Source of the DNA: Anolis sagrei
Taxonomy: Eukaryota; Chordata; Lepidosauria; Squamata; Anolidae
Direction of reading: 5' to 3'
Length of the DNA: 64,000 nucleotides
NCBI RefSeq assembly: GCF_037176765.1
Contig: NC_090024.1
Span: 248,511,953-248,575,952 of the forward strand
Below the pieces are notes generated by a model. The model was not told the DNA's origin. It did not search any database and saw only the letters and a list, made by a program, of their open reading frames with translations. Position 1 is the stretch's first letter; each line of letters begins with the position of its first letter. The position numbers and the translations under genes are program-made. Below are positions 1 through 10,233 of this stretch, piece after piece.

Positions 1-2
1 AG

Positions 3-150
3 AGAGGCGCAGAGAATGCCCAGATCCAAAACGAGGCCCGATGAATGGACTCCCCCAACCCGAATTTTGCTTCTCTGATGACCAATGCCCCAAGAAGAAG
101 AAGTGCTGCGACTGGGGACGGACCAAAAAATGCCTGGTTCCTGTTTAAGG
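3..150 (+). CDS. WAP-domain peptide gene A, exon 2 (mature domain and stop)
   Basis: The last coding exon of a small secreted WAP-type peptide; its signal-peptide exon would lie left of the window. An AG at 1-2 can serve as acceptor. A phase-1 frame then reads 48 residues to a TAA at 146-148, followed 2 nt later by a GTGAGC donor at 151. Visible motifs are ECPDPK, FCFSDDQCPKKKKCC and TKKCLVPV, which is the WAP pattern. Only six cysteines are present: the residues at the C2 and C7 positions are not cysteine (C7 position is Arg). Splice sites, stop position and intron phase match copies C and D, so the exon looks intact. It is much more basic than C and D (RRR near the start, KKKK before CC). 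A secreted protease-inhibitor or antimicrobial role is a family-level guess; the cysteine pattern makes inhibition uncertain. Confidence 0.85.
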
Positions 151-349
151 GTGAGCGCCCTTCCCTTGGTCTGGAGACCCCTGGCCTGGCCTCCATCATC
201 GACCCTTGGGTGGAGATGGCTGAGTGGATGGCCATCCTGAAAGGCCCCCACAGCCTGATTCCAGGGACCCCACCCCCAACTTCCCTTCCTGAAAACTGGC
301 CTGGTCAAGCTCCCTTCTCCGGAAGAGCAAGGAGAGGACTGGGAAAAGA

Positions 350-845
350 GTCCGAGTGTAAGGGATCATGGGTTTAGGGTGTGGGGTACTTTTTCAAAGA
401 AATCCACAGAGTCCAATTGGTTCATGAAAGACACCATTTATTCAAGGTGATCAGCATGAGATGGACAGTCCTCACTTCTGTATGAGCTTCCACAGACTGC
501 CGCACCCTCCCCTGTTTCTGCCGACCTTTAAACTCAAGTAATAGGTCATGGAAAGTATTTTGACCTTTATTCTTCCTGCTCCATCAACCTCTTGATGCAA
601 AGGACCTTCTTGTACCTGCAGATGCTGCGCTTAACCACAACCTTTGGCTTAACCACAACACAACTTCCTATGTAAGCTTGAACTTTGTATGACCTCTACA
701 TGATGGCTCTTGTTTTTTTAACACATATTCTTCCGTGTTGCTCCTTTTCTACAGAGAAAGGGTACATTTCTCTTTTGCTGTTAATTTCATTCAAAGCCCC
801 TTGCTCAGCATTTGCAAATTTCACTCAAAGACCCTTTCAAGAGGA
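350..845 (-). mobile_element. Solo LTR fossil (LTR family 2), antisense, seed of the tandem array
   Basis: This stretch matches the 518-bp LTR at 59358-59875, including TTGGCTTAACCACAACACAA and the terminal AAAGACCCTTTCA. The flanking intron repeats AAGAG on both sides, consistent with a short target duplication. No internal retroviral region is seen. The right half of this LTR is what was amplified in the 895-bp array. Its left end has diverged and the boundary is approximate. Confidence 0.6.
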
Positions 846-3376
846 ACGTCCCTCGGGGGATCCGTCTCCATCACAGAGGGATCCGCTGGCAGACACAGAG
901 ACACTTTGGTCATCACTCTCTAGCTCCGTGGTTTTTATTTATTTATGTATTTATTTCAGTTGCTTCTACCCCGCCCTTCTCACCCCGGGGGGGACTCAGG
1001 GCGGCTTACAAAAGCAAGGCACAATTCGATGCCCGCATCACATAACAGCAATAAGACAAATAACATCAGTTAACAGAAAACAATAATTATTGTAAGGCAA
1101 AAACAACCATAAAACCAATAAAAGCAATAAAACCAATACAAACCATTTCTCCTCATTGACGGTCAGCATTTCGCAATCTCATAGTTCAAATTCCAATTCC
1201 ACAATTGTCAGTCGTTTCAGTCCTATCCATCTGGTTGTCCATATCTAGTTGTCAGATTGCCCAAAGGCCTGATCCCACAACCACGTCTATACCTTCCTCC
1301 TGAAGGAAAGGAGGGATGTTGATGCCCTAATTTCTCCCGGGAGTGAGTTCCACAGGTGAGGGGCCACCACTTCTGTATGAGCTTCCACAGACCTCCGCAC
1401 CCTCCTCTGTTTCTGCCGACCTTTAAACTCAAGTAATAGGTCATGGAAAGTATTTTGACCTTTATTCTTCCTGCTCCATCAACCTCTTGATGGAAAGTAC
1501 CTTCTTGTACCTGCAGACTTTGCACTTAACCACAACCTTTGGCTTAACCACAACACAACTTCCTATGTAAGCTTGAATTTTGTATGACCTCTACATGATG
1601 CCTCTTGTTTTTTTAAAACATATTCTTTTGTGTTGCTCCTTTTCTACAGAGAAAGGGTACATTTCTCTTTTGCTGTTAATTTCATTCAAAGCCCCTTGCT
1701 CAGCATTTGCAAATTTCACTCAAAGACCCTTTCAAGAGGAACGTCCCTCGGGGGATCCGTCTCCATCACAGAGGGATCCGCTGGCAGACACAGAGACACT
1801 TTGGTCATCACTCTCTAGCTCCGTGGTTTTTATTTATTTATGTATTTATTTCAGTTGCTTCTACCCCGCCCTTCTCACCCCGGGGGGGACTCAGGGCGGC
1901 TTACAAAAGCAAGGCACAATTCGATGCCCGCATCACATAACAGCAATAAGACAAATAACATCAGTTAACAGAAAACAATAATTATTGTAAGGCAAAAACA
2001 ACCATAAAACCAATAAAAGCAATAAAACCAATACAAACCATTTCTCCTCATTGACGGTCAGCATTTCGCAATCTCATAGTTCAAATTCCAATTCCACAAT
2101 TGTCAGTCGTTTCAGTCCTATCCATCTGGTTGTCCATATCTAGTTGTCAGATTGCCCAAAGGCCTGGTCCCACAACCACGTCTATACCTTCCTCCTGAAG
2201 GAAAGGAGGGATGTTGATGCCCTAATTTCCCCCGGGAGTGAGTTTCACAGGTGAGGGGCCACCACTTCTGGATGAGCTTCCACAGACTGCCGCGCCCTCC
2301 TCTGTTTCTGCCGACCTTTAAACTCAAGTAATAGGTCATGGAAAGTATTTTCACCTTTATTCTTCCTGCTCCATCAACCTCTTGATGGAAAGTACCTTCT
2401 TGTACCTGCAGACTTTGCACTTAACCACAACCTTTGGCTTAACCACAACACAACTTCCTATGTAAGCTTGAATTTTGTATGACCTCTACATGATGCCTCT
2501 TGTTTTTTTAAAACATATTCTTTTGTGTTGCTCCTTTTCTACAGAGAAAGGGTACATTTCTCTTTTGCTGTTCATTTCATTCAAAGCCCCTCCTTGCTCA
2601 GCATTTGCAAATTTCACTCAAAGACCCTTTCAAGAGGAACGTCCCTCGGGGGATCCGTTTCCATCACAGAAGGATCCGCTGGCAGAGACAGAGACACTTG
2701 GGTCATCACTCTCTAGCTCCGTGGTTTTTATTTATTTATTTATTTATTTATTTCAGTTGCTTCTACCCCGCCCTTCTCACCCCGGAGGAGACTCAGGGTG
2801 GCTTACAAAAGCAAGGCACAATTCGATGCCCGCATCACATAACAGCAATAAGACAAATAACATCAGTTAACAGAAAACAATAATTATTGTCAGGCAAAAA
2901 CAACCATAAAACCAATAAAAGCAATAAAACCAATACAAACCATTTCTCCGCACCCTCCTCTGTTTCTGCCGACCTTTAAACTCAAGTAATAGGTCATGGA
3001 AAGTATTTTGACCTTTATTCTTCCTGCTCCATCAACCTCTTGATGGAAAGTACCCTCTTGTACCTGCAGACTTTGCACTTAACCACAACCTTTGGCTTAA
3101 CCACAACACAACTTCCTATGTAAGCTTGAACTTTGTATGACCTCTACATGATTCCTCTTGTTTTTTAAAAAAACATATTCTTCCGTGTTGCTCCTTTTCT
3201 ACAGAGAAAGGGTACATTTCTCTTTTGCTGTTCATTTCATTCAAAGCCCCTTCCTCAGCATTTGCAAATTTCACTCAAAGACCCTTTCAAGAGAAACGTC
3301 CCTCGGGGGATCCGTCTCCATCACAGAGGGATCCGCTGGCAGAGACAGAGACACTTTGGCCATCACTCTCTAGCTC
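350..3376. repeat. 895-bp tandem array (about 3.3 units) in intron 2 of gene A
   Basis: The phrase CACTTCTG followed by a variant of TATGAGCTTCCACAG recurs at 473, 1368 and 2263, exactly 895 bp apart. Each unit holds the end of an antisense solo-LTR fossil (family of the 59358-59875 LTR), about 85 bases of genuine WAP intron 2, and a squamate repeat with a CCCTTCTCACCCCG core and an antisense L2-like tail. The third unit is shortened, joining near 2949 at the microhomology CTCC. The fourth stops where the hAT element at 3377 is inserted. Units 1 and 2 are nearly identical, which suggests a recent duplication or unequal exchange. Confidence 0.9.
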
Positions 3377-4810
3377 CATGGATCTCAACCTTCCTAATGC
3401 CGCGACCCCTTCATACAGTTCCTTATGTTGTGGTGACCCCCAATCATAAAATTATTTCCGTTGTTACTTCATAATTGTAATCTTACTCCAATTAAGAATC
3501 ATAATGTAAATATCTGATATGCAGGATGTGATTTCATTCACTGGACCTAATTCAGCACAAATATCGAATATGGCCAAATTTGGATACCGATGGGGCGGGG
3601 AGGGATTGATTTTGTCATCTGGGAGTTGTAGTTGATGGGATGTATAGTTCACTTACAATCAAAGAGCATTCTGAACTCCACCAATGATGGAATTGAACCA
3701 AAGTTGGCACACAGAGCTCCCAGGACCAGCAGAAAATACTGGAAGGGTTTGGTAGGCATTGACCCTGAGTTTGGGAGTTGTAGTTCACCTACATCCAGAG
3801 ATCACTGTGGACTCCAACAATGATGGATCTGAACCAAACTTGGCACGGATACACAATATGCCCAAATGTGAACACTGGTGGTGTTTGGGACCAGGTGGTG
3901 TTTGGGGGAAATAGGACTTGACTTTTGGGAGTTGTAGTTTGCTGGGATTTATAGTTTACCTACAATCAAAGAGCATTCTGAACTCCACCAATGATGGAAT
4001 TGAACCAAAGTTGGCACACAGAACTCCCATGACCAGCAGAAAATACTGGGTTTGGTAGGCATTGACCCTGAGTTTTGGAGTTGTAGTTCACTTACATCCA
4101 GAGAGCACTGTAGACTCAAACAATGATGGATCTGGACCACACTTGGCACGAATACACAATATGCCCAAATGTGAACACTGGTGGTGTTTGGGGGAAATAG
4201 GACTTGACTTTTGGGAGTTGTAGTTGTTGGGATTTATAGTTTACCTACAATCAAAGAGCATTCTGAACTCCACCAATGATGGAATTGAACCAAAGTTGGC
4301 ACACAGAACTCCCATGACCAGCAGAAAATACTGGAAGGGTCTGGTGAACATTGACCCTGAGTTTTGGAGTTGTAGTTCACTTACATCCAGAGAAGGACTT
4401 GACTTTTGGGAGTTGTAGTTGCTGGGATTTATAGTTTACCTACAATCAAAGAGTATTCTGAACTCCACCAATGATGGAATTGAACCAAAGTTGGCACACA
4501 GAACTCCCAGGACCAGCAGAAAATACTGGAAGGGTCTAGTGAGCATTGACCTTGAGTTTTGGAATTGTAGTTCACTTACATCCAGAGAAGGACTTGACTT
4601 TTGGGAGTTGTAGTTGCTGGGATTTATAGTTTACCTACAATCAAAGCGCATTCTGAACTCCACCAATGATAGAATTGGGCCAAACTTTCCACATAGAAGA
4701 CCCATGACTAACAGAAAATACAGTGTTTTCTGATGGTCTGTGGCGAGCCCTCTGACACCCCCTCGTGACACCCCCCCAGGGGTCCTGACCTCCAGGTTGA
4801 GAAACACTGA
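3377..4810 (+). mobile_element. SPIN-like hAT DNA transposon, non-autonomous
   Basis: The left part (TCTCAACCTTCCTAATGCCG, then GTGGTGACCCCCAA and CTGATATGCAGGATG) matches what I recall of SPIN, a hAT family known for horizontal transfer among tetrapods. The right end GGTTGAGAAACACTGA is the inverted counterpart of the left end. The 8-bp sequence TCTAGCTC flanks it at 3369-3376 and 4811-4818, the hAT duplication length. There is no transposase. The interior consists of tandem copies of a 195- to 275-bp unit (for example 4224-4418 and 4419-4613) built around AATGATGGAATTGAACCAAA. Confidence 0.8.
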
Positions 4811-5021
4811 TCTAGCTCCTCATAGCTGGTGTCCAAGATAAGACCCAGGAGGAAGGGGTTGGGGGTGGGTGGAGGTAAGACATGGACTTTGTTAGGGAAG
4901 ATGTCTACAGCAACGAGAAGGGATGGGGCTTAATCACTTCTGGGAAGAAGCTAGCAATAGCCAGCCTGGAGTATCTCTTCACCTTCCTCCTCCTGCCTCT
5001 GATTCCTTCTCCTTTTCACAG

Positions 5022-5213
5022 GCTGACCTCGGAGGAGGCCTGGATCCATGGACAGCCACCACCAAAGAAGTCTGGCTGGAGCTCCTCTGCCCACCTCTGC
5101 TGCTGCTCCACATCCCACCCAGCACCATCCCCACTTGCCCCATCCAGGGGGGTCCCAACTCTGCTTTGCTCACCCCCTTCCATTGACAATAAATGGACCA
5201 ACCTCTTGCATTA
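5022..5213 (+). other. WAP gene A, exon 3 (3' UTR)
   Basis: A pyrimidine tract and CTTTTCACAG end at 5021. The following GCTGACCTCGGAGGAGGCC is shared with exon 3 at 20717, 34505 and 52480. AATAAA lies at 5188-5193, and homology to the other copies continues to about 5220. The stop codon is in exon 2, so this exon is untranslated. The acceptor and polyadenylation signal look intact. Confidence 0.75.
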
Positions 5214-5453
5214 CAAGAGTCTGGACTCGTTTTTGGCTGATGGGAAGAGGTGGTCTCCATTTGTATGAGGTTCTGTTGAACAAACCTGCTCTGGCTTTTG
5301 CCCTGAAATCCCTGCTTCCTCCTTGGGTCTCCTTCTCCCCGTGCCCCCGAGATGCCCACATCTCAGTCCTGGAGGGGCTTCCCTTGGCCTTCTTATGGGT
5401 CCAGAGGCCGTTTGGGGATTCAGTTCTGGTTCTGGAGTCCTATCAGTCCTTGG

Positions 5454-6167
5454 TGTTGCATTCCAGATCAGGAAACGGGACCATAAGATTAAATCCACCA
5501 CACTGGACTGTGGGAAAAAACAATCCTTTTTTTATTGATGAAAATGGTTACAAAAGAAAAGTAAATGCAAAGTCAAAAAGCCACAGTAGAAACGCAACAG
5601 TCAGGAAAAATCTCTGAACTAGAGCAAAATTTCAAAAGCCACAATACACAAAAACCTGGAACCTGTTAGTATCTCACTAACCGTACTTGAAAACTAGAAG
5701 TCTCTGGGAATGCAGGTCATGGAACATGGGAAATCTGCCAAGGTGTTGCCTCAGTCTAAACGATGCTTGATCTTACAACAGCCCAGGGAGAGGCCCCTTA
5801 AACCAAAGAAACTCTTTCTTGACACGCCTCCAGACTTTGAAGCCTGAGCCTCCCTTTCCCTTAATCTACTTGACCTTCGCAGACCCTGGGATTCACTCCT
5901 GTTTTTCCAAATCTGTTCTCTTCGATCCTCATTAAAAAAAACCCAGGTGTGAGTTCCTCTGGAGAGCTATCCCTGCTTGGTTCCAAAACATTCTCATTAG
6001 TTTCACTTTCCCCGCCACTGACCTCAGAATCAACAGTTTCCAAACCATCAGGGAAAGATACATGTTCAGAGGCCTGTTCAGTTGCATCAGGAAATACAAT
6101 TAGAGAATCAGGTTCAGGTTCACACAGAGATGGAGGCTCAGGTTCGCACGGAGGCTGAACCCCAACA
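5454..6167 (-). mobile_element. Solo LTR fossil (LTR family 3), antisense
   Basis: A 714-bp insertion relative to the gene D flank. Its ends are TGTTGCATTCC and CCCCAACA, and the 5-bp duplication CTTGG flanks it at 5449-5453 and 6168-6172. There is no internal region, so it is a solo LTR of an LTR retroelement or endogenous retrovirus. It is absent from the paralogous flank at 52.9 kb, so it is younger than that duplication. Confidence 0.75.
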
Positions 6168-6400
6168 CTTGGCCTGGTTCTTCTCCTCTTTCCATCACTC
6201 CAATTCGAGGCAGGTCTTGTCAAGGATTCTGTGAAGTCATCAAATGCCCTGATGGAGCAGAAGGGACTCCATGAGCTCCACTTGAAGGAGCCAGGGACCT
6301 TCAGGGAGTGGCAGAGGTCTTCTCCTTCAGGAACAAGAGCACGCAAACAACGCTGTTCTTTCCAAAAGGAAGGCTTGTCTCTTTAGTTGCAGCTGCAGTA

Positions 6401-6650
6401 TTTGGTTGTGTCAGGAGCAACTTGAGAAACTGCAAGTCGCTTCTGATGTGAGAGAATTGGCCGTCTGCAAGGACGTTGCCCAGGGGATGCCCGGATGATT
6501 TTGATGTTTTATCATCCTTGTGGGAGGCTTCTCTCATGTCCCCTTTGCATGAGGAGCTGGAGCTGACAGATGGAGCTCATCCGCGCTCTCCCCGGATTCG
6601 CATCTGCGACCTGTCGGTCTTCAGTCCTGCCGGCACAGGGGTTTCACCCG
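6401..6650 (-). mobile_element. tRNA-derived SINE, antisense
   Basis: Read on the minus strand it has a tRNA-like head, with CCCCTGTGCCGGCAGGACTG followed by a degraded box B, then GAGCTCCATCTGTCAGCTCC and a body ending GTCGCTTGCAG and CTGACAC. It is an insertion of about 250 bp relative to 53125, with GCAGTA and GTAGTA at the two edges. This is a common squamate SINE body; I do not assign a family name. Confidence 0.65.
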
Positions 6651-6759
6651 TAGTATAAACACAATATACACAATATGTACAAACCCTTTCTCTCTACAAT
6701 TCTCCAGCTCACACCAGCCCTCATACCTTCATCCACACTCATCAAACTAATACAACCTA

Positions 6760-7450
6760 TTTATTTATGTATTTATTTACTGTATTTGCATACCACTTTT
6801 CTCAGCCAATTGGCAACTCAAGGTGGTTTCCAACCAATCAGTATACATAAAACATAATAGATAAAAAAAAGATTAAAAACAGTATAAAACATCACAAAAG
6901 CAGTAAAAGCAACCTCATCAGCGTCTCCTTATTCTCAAGCATTGTCCACTTCCATGGTCAGGTCATTCAATTTCCTATATTAGCTACTCTGTATTTGTAA
7001 ACGCTTGCTCCAATAGCCACGTTGTTACTTGCCTCCGAAATTTCAAGAGGGAGGAGGGAGCAGATCTGATCTCCCTCAGGAGGGCGTTCCATAGCCGAGG
7101 GGCCACCACTGAGAAGGCCCTGTCTCTCATCCCTGCCAAACGTGCTTGTGACGAAGGCGGGACGGAGAGCAAGGCCTCCCCAGATGATCTTAAAGTCCTC
7201 AGTGGTTCGTAAGGGGAGATACGTCCAGACAGGGAGGGAGGGAGCAGATCTGATCTCCTTCGGGAGGGCGTTCCATAGCCGAGGGGCCACCCCTGAGAAG
7301 GCCCTGTCTCTCATCCCTGCCAAACGTGCTTGTGACGAAGGCGGGACCAAGAGCAGGGCCTCCCCAGATGATCTTAAAGTCCTCAGTGGTTTGTAAACGG
7401 AGATACGTTCGGACATCCTAGATACACATTTCACAATACAGATTTGGTGC
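6760..7450 (-). mobile_element. L2-type LINE 3' fragment, antisense, with internal duplication
   Basis: The minus strand encodes the C-terminal tail of an L2-like ORF2 (SSQARLAGMRDRAFSVVAPR, then LWNALLREIRSAPS). A 183-bp direct duplication (starting about 7051 and 7233) doubles that coding stretch. The adjoining 6760-6960 is the AT-rich 3' tail. It is broken by stops and truncated at its 5' end. Confidence 0.7.
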
Positions 7451-7659
7451 CAGCCATTCCACCATTCAAAGGACACCTCCTCCTTCCAGACAGGTCTCTC
7501 CCTTGGACTGTGCAGAAGACCCTTCTGGAGGAGACCGGGCACAGGTTCCCTCCCCATCCTTGCAAGAGTGCCCGACTCCCTTGTGCCGCTCGTTGGGCAA
7601 GACATCATGGCTCCTCTTTGTTGGGTATTTGTTGGAACATGCGCTGAGAAGAATCATTC

Positions 7660-7822
7660 CTCCAGGCACGTGTCCACTGAACAGACACCTCTGAGGATGC
7701 TTGCCACAGATGCAGGCGAAAGGTCAGGAGAGAATGCTGCTAGAACATGGCCATACAACCCAAAAGACTTACAACAACCCAGTCTTTCCTGCCATGAAAG
7801 ACTTTGACAATACATTAGACAA
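7660..7822 (+). mobile_element. Penelope-like element terminal fragment
   Basis: Contains CTCTGAGGATGCTTGCC and GGAGAGAATGCTGCTAGAAC, the terminal sequence shared with the Penelope copies at 37-39, 40, 54 and 57-58 kb. No coding sequence. It carries a degraded hammerhead-like motif (7681-7735). Confidence 0.65.
7681..7735 (+). ncRNA. Hammerhead-ribozyme-like motif (degraded) in Penelope terminal repeat
   Basis: The core CTGAGGA (7691-7697) and GAAA (7718-7721) flank a helix II candidate. The bases after GAAA are GGTC rather than CGTC, so the short helix III would be mismatched. Probably inactive. Confidence 0.4.
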
Positions 7823-7879
7823 CTTGGTACAGCCATGTAAAATGACATGTCATACTGTGTCATGATGACAAGCCTATAG

Positions 7880-8274
7880 ATCCCTTTTGAAAATAGGAAG
7901 ACGATTGAAACTTGAAAGCCACGTGGCTTTGTTCACTCTTGTCTCTCTCCTCGCTCTTCTCTCTCTGAACTGGAACCATCTGGAGTGCCCACCGGGCCGT
8001 GAGTTTCCAAGCTTGACTGCAAATATCTCAGTAATTAAGAAATGGAACAAGGAACAGAAGCAGCCTTCAATTGTAATAAATAATAGCAGACTTTGCTTAT
8101 GCCCCGCTGCAATCTCCCAGAGGGACTCGGGGAGGCTCACAAAACACCCAAAGGTGCCAACACAAAAATATAAAAAGTGCAGAAACAATAACATAAAACA
8201 ATCACAGTCAACATAAACATCACACATCACAACCCCCCCCCCCCCCCTGGTTAAGATCAGTAAAATACAGTCCA
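7880..8274. repeat. Older interspersed repeat that served as the L1 target
   Basis: Matches a repeat at 21640-22410 and 22690-22750 (CTTTGCTTATGCCCCGC, CAAAAATATAAAAAGTGCAG, GATCAGTAAAATACAG). The same repeat resumes at 19382 after the L1, showing that the 11-kb nest was inserted here. Its family is not assigned; the TGCCCCGCTGCAATCTCCC core resembles LINE 3' tails common in squamates. Confidence 0.6.
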
Positions 8275-8425
8275 TTACCGTCCATTTTTTTGGACTGTAT
8301 TTTACTGATCTTAACCAGAGGGGGGGGGGGGGGTTGTGATGTGTGATGTTTATGTTGACTGTGATTGTTTTATGTTATTGTTTCTGCACTTTTTATATTT
8401 TTGTGTTGGCACCTTTGGGTGTTTT
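8141..8425. repeat. Long near-perfect palindrome (about 134-bp arms, 16-bp loop)
   Basis: The left arm 8141-8274 and right arm 8291-8425 are almost exact reverse complements, including C-rich and G-rich runs facing each other. The loop is 8275-8290. The right arm is an inverted copy of the target flank placed between the target and the 5' end of the L1. Confidence 0.95.
8253..8270. repeat. L1 target-site duplication, left copy
   Basis: AAGATCAGTAAAATACAG is present here and again at 19382-19399, immediately after the L1 poly(A). An empty-site version (GATCAGTAAAATATAGC) exists near 22695. Confidence 0.85.
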
Positions 8426-8566
8426 GGGTGTATTACCTTTGGGACGGTAATAATGGACGGTAATCTGGACAGGTCAAAAAAGAGCAGGAGAGACATAAAG
8501 GGAGGTAACCTACCAGCCAGTTTCCTACAAGTGAAGAAGGAATTATACCTTCAGGATGCCTGGAGA
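8426..8566 (+). mobile_element. L1 LINE, left segment (endonuclease coding), split by Ngaro element
   Basis: The + strand reads NLDRSKKSRRDIKGG and VKKELYLQDAWR, matching the part of the L1 endonuclease just before the TFFS motif. The frame continues across the Ngaro insertion into RNPSGKDFTFFS at 15870. The L1 is 5'-truncated: ORF1 and the first part of the endonuclease are missing. Confidence 0.8.
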
Positions 8567-8826
8567 AAAGGCATGGCCAGACTTACCTGGCCAAAGAAGT
8601 TGCGGTGCTGGGCGTTCCCCACCGCCATTCTTGCCGGAGGGGGCTTCTTCCTCCCAGAAGCCCCCTCGGATGGCGGGAAGGTTTCCCGCCGGTGGGGCAG
8701 GGGGCCAATGGGGCATCTGGCCACGCCCACCTCAGGTGAGGCCTGAGCTGGCCTCACCCTCCCGGGGGCAGCCTTTATAAGGCTGCCCCTGGCTCACAGG
8801 CAGGCACTCGGCCTGCAACAGCTGAT
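8567..8826 (+). repeat. Ngaro split repeat A1
   Basis: A 260-bp repeat almost identical to A2 at 15190-15449. It contains a TATAAGG near 8776 and an inverted pair, GGGGGCAGCC and GGCTGCCCC, around it. This is likely the promoter-bearing end of the element. Confidence 0.9.
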
Positions 8827-9129
8827 TGGAGCTGATCAGCTGTTTTCGTGAGCGAGAGGAGGAACGCAGCAGCGGCAGCAGCGGCAACAGTGGCAGCGAC
8901 AGCACACCAGCGGAGGCAGCGGCATCCCAGGCTTCAGGAGCACCATTCAAACGGTTGGCTAACTTCCCTTTGCTCCTCTGCGGGCAGGATGGCTCCCACG
9001 GGGCCCGGCCGGGCTCCTGCTGTGCCCGCCTTCTCCTCGGGGACCTTGCTCCTGCCGCGGGGCCAGGCCTTCTCTCTCAGGCCGACCCCCCCCCCCTCGC
9101 CCCCAGCCTGCCCAGGACCGCTCCGATTG

Positions 9130-9690
9130 CCGGGTGCGCTCCTGACTCCTTCGGAGGGGGGGAACCCCCCCCCCCGCTCTTGCGTCCTGCCGGAGGATCG
9201 CTCCGGCAGGCCTGTGGGGCACCCGCAAGGCCCCGCTCCGCGCCGGAAGTGGCCGCGGCCTACTTCCGGCGGCGGCCCTGAGGCCGCCCCGCCGACTGCC
9301 TGCCCGGTGGTGGGACCCTGCCTCCCGCTCTGTCGACCTGCCGGAGGATCGCTCCGGCAGGCCTGGGGGGGCCCTCGCCGGGCCTCGCACCGCGCCGGAA
9401 GTGGCCGCGGCCTACTTCCGACGGCGGGCCCGAGGCCGCCCCGCCGCCTGCCCGCCCCGGAGGGGGGAACCCCCACCTCCTGCTCCCGCGTCCTGCCGGA
9501 GGATCGCTCCGGCAGGCCTGCGGGGGCCCTCGCCGGGCCTCGCGCCGCGCCGGAAGTGGCCGCGGCCTACTTCCGGCGGCGGGCCTGAGGCCGCCCCGCC
9601 GCCTGTCTCTTCCGGAGGGGGGAACCCCGCCTCCCGCTCTCGCGTCCTGCCGGAGGATCGCTCCGGCAGGCCTGAGGGGGGACCTAAATC
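9130..9690 (+). repeat. GC-rich minisatellite (about 153-bp unit) in the Ngaro 5' region
   Basis: The hairpin TGCCGGAGGATCGCTCCGGCA starts at 9188, 9339, 9494 and 9648, with spacings of 151, 155 and 154 bp. Between copies sits a second palindrome, CCGGAAGT to ACTTCCGG around GGCCGCGGCC, at about 9243, 9398 and 9552. Long open frames here are by-products of GC richness. Confidence 0.9.
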
Positions 9691-10233
9691 CCAGCAGCTA
9701 CAACCCCCAAATGTCAAGGTCTATTTTCCCCGAACTCCACCAGTGCTTACGTTTGGACATTTGAGCATCTGTGCCAAGTTTGGTCAAGATCCATTATTGT
9801 TTGAGTCCACAGTGCTGTCTGGATGTAGGTGAACTACCACTCAAAAGCTCTAGGTTAATGCCCACCTCACCATTCCAGTATTTTCTGTTGGGCTATGGCA
9901 GTTCTGTGCAGGAAGTTTGGGCCAGTTCTTTCATTGGTGGAGTTCAGAAGGCTCTTTGATTGTAAGTGAACCAAAAATCCCAGCAACTATAACTCTCAAA
10001 TGACAAAATCTACCCCCCGACCAGTATTCAAATTTGTGAGTAATGGGTATTTCTGACAAAATTGGTCCAGTAAATTAAATACATCCTGCGTATTGGAGAT
10101 CAATATTACAATCCATAACAGTAGCAAAATTACAGTTCTGAAGTAGCTATGAAAATAATTTTATGGTTGGGGGTCACCACAACAGGAGGAACTGGACTTA
10201 GGGGTCGCAGCATTAGGACAGTTCAGAAACACT
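9685..10233 (-). mobile_element. Truncated SPIN-like hAT fragment inside the Ngaro element
   Basis: The reverse complement of the family at 3377-4810: GGGGTCACCACAACAGGAGG, GGTCGCAGCATTAGGACAG and the terminal AGAAACACTG at 10233. The opposite end is missing, so no duplication can be paired. It lies between the minisatellite and the Gag-like frame. Confidence 0.7.

Larger units (their letters stand above)
151..5021 (+). other. Intron 2 of WAP gene A, expanded by repeats
   Basis: The donor at 151 is followed by about 200 bases matching intron 2 of copies C (from 33892) and D (from 50693). The intron is then interrupted by LTR-derived sequence, an 895-bp tandem array and a hAT transposon. Intron-like sequence resumes near 4811, and the acceptor CAG ends at 5021. 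In copy C the same intron is only about 0.6 kb, so more than 4 kb has been gained here. Confidence 0.8.
5214..6660. other. Gene A downstream flank, paralogous to 52680-53160
   Basis: Sequence after exon 3 matches the flank of gene D in two blocks: 5214-5440 with 52680-52895, and 6173-6400 with about 52900-53125. The differences are two insertions in the A copy: a solo LTR (5454-6167) and a tRNA-derived SINE (6401-6650). No gene is seen; the 161-codon antisense frame near 5861-6346 falls mostly inside the LTR. Confidence 0.7.

Noticed and set aside
350-3376. A CRISPR-like or satellite-like regular array
   Set aside because: The unit is 895 bp of identifiable intron and transposon sequence, so it is an ordinary tandem duplication in a vertebrate intron.
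5861-6346. A 161-codon antisense frame rich in Pro, Glu and Ser
   Set aside because: It lies mostly within the solo LTR at 5454-6167 and runs into unrelated flank; no domain.
8826-9832. Several 140- to 250-codon Pro/Arg-rich frames on both strands
   Set aside because: GC-rich minisatellite of the Ngaro 5' region; no codon preference and the frames shift with the repeat units.
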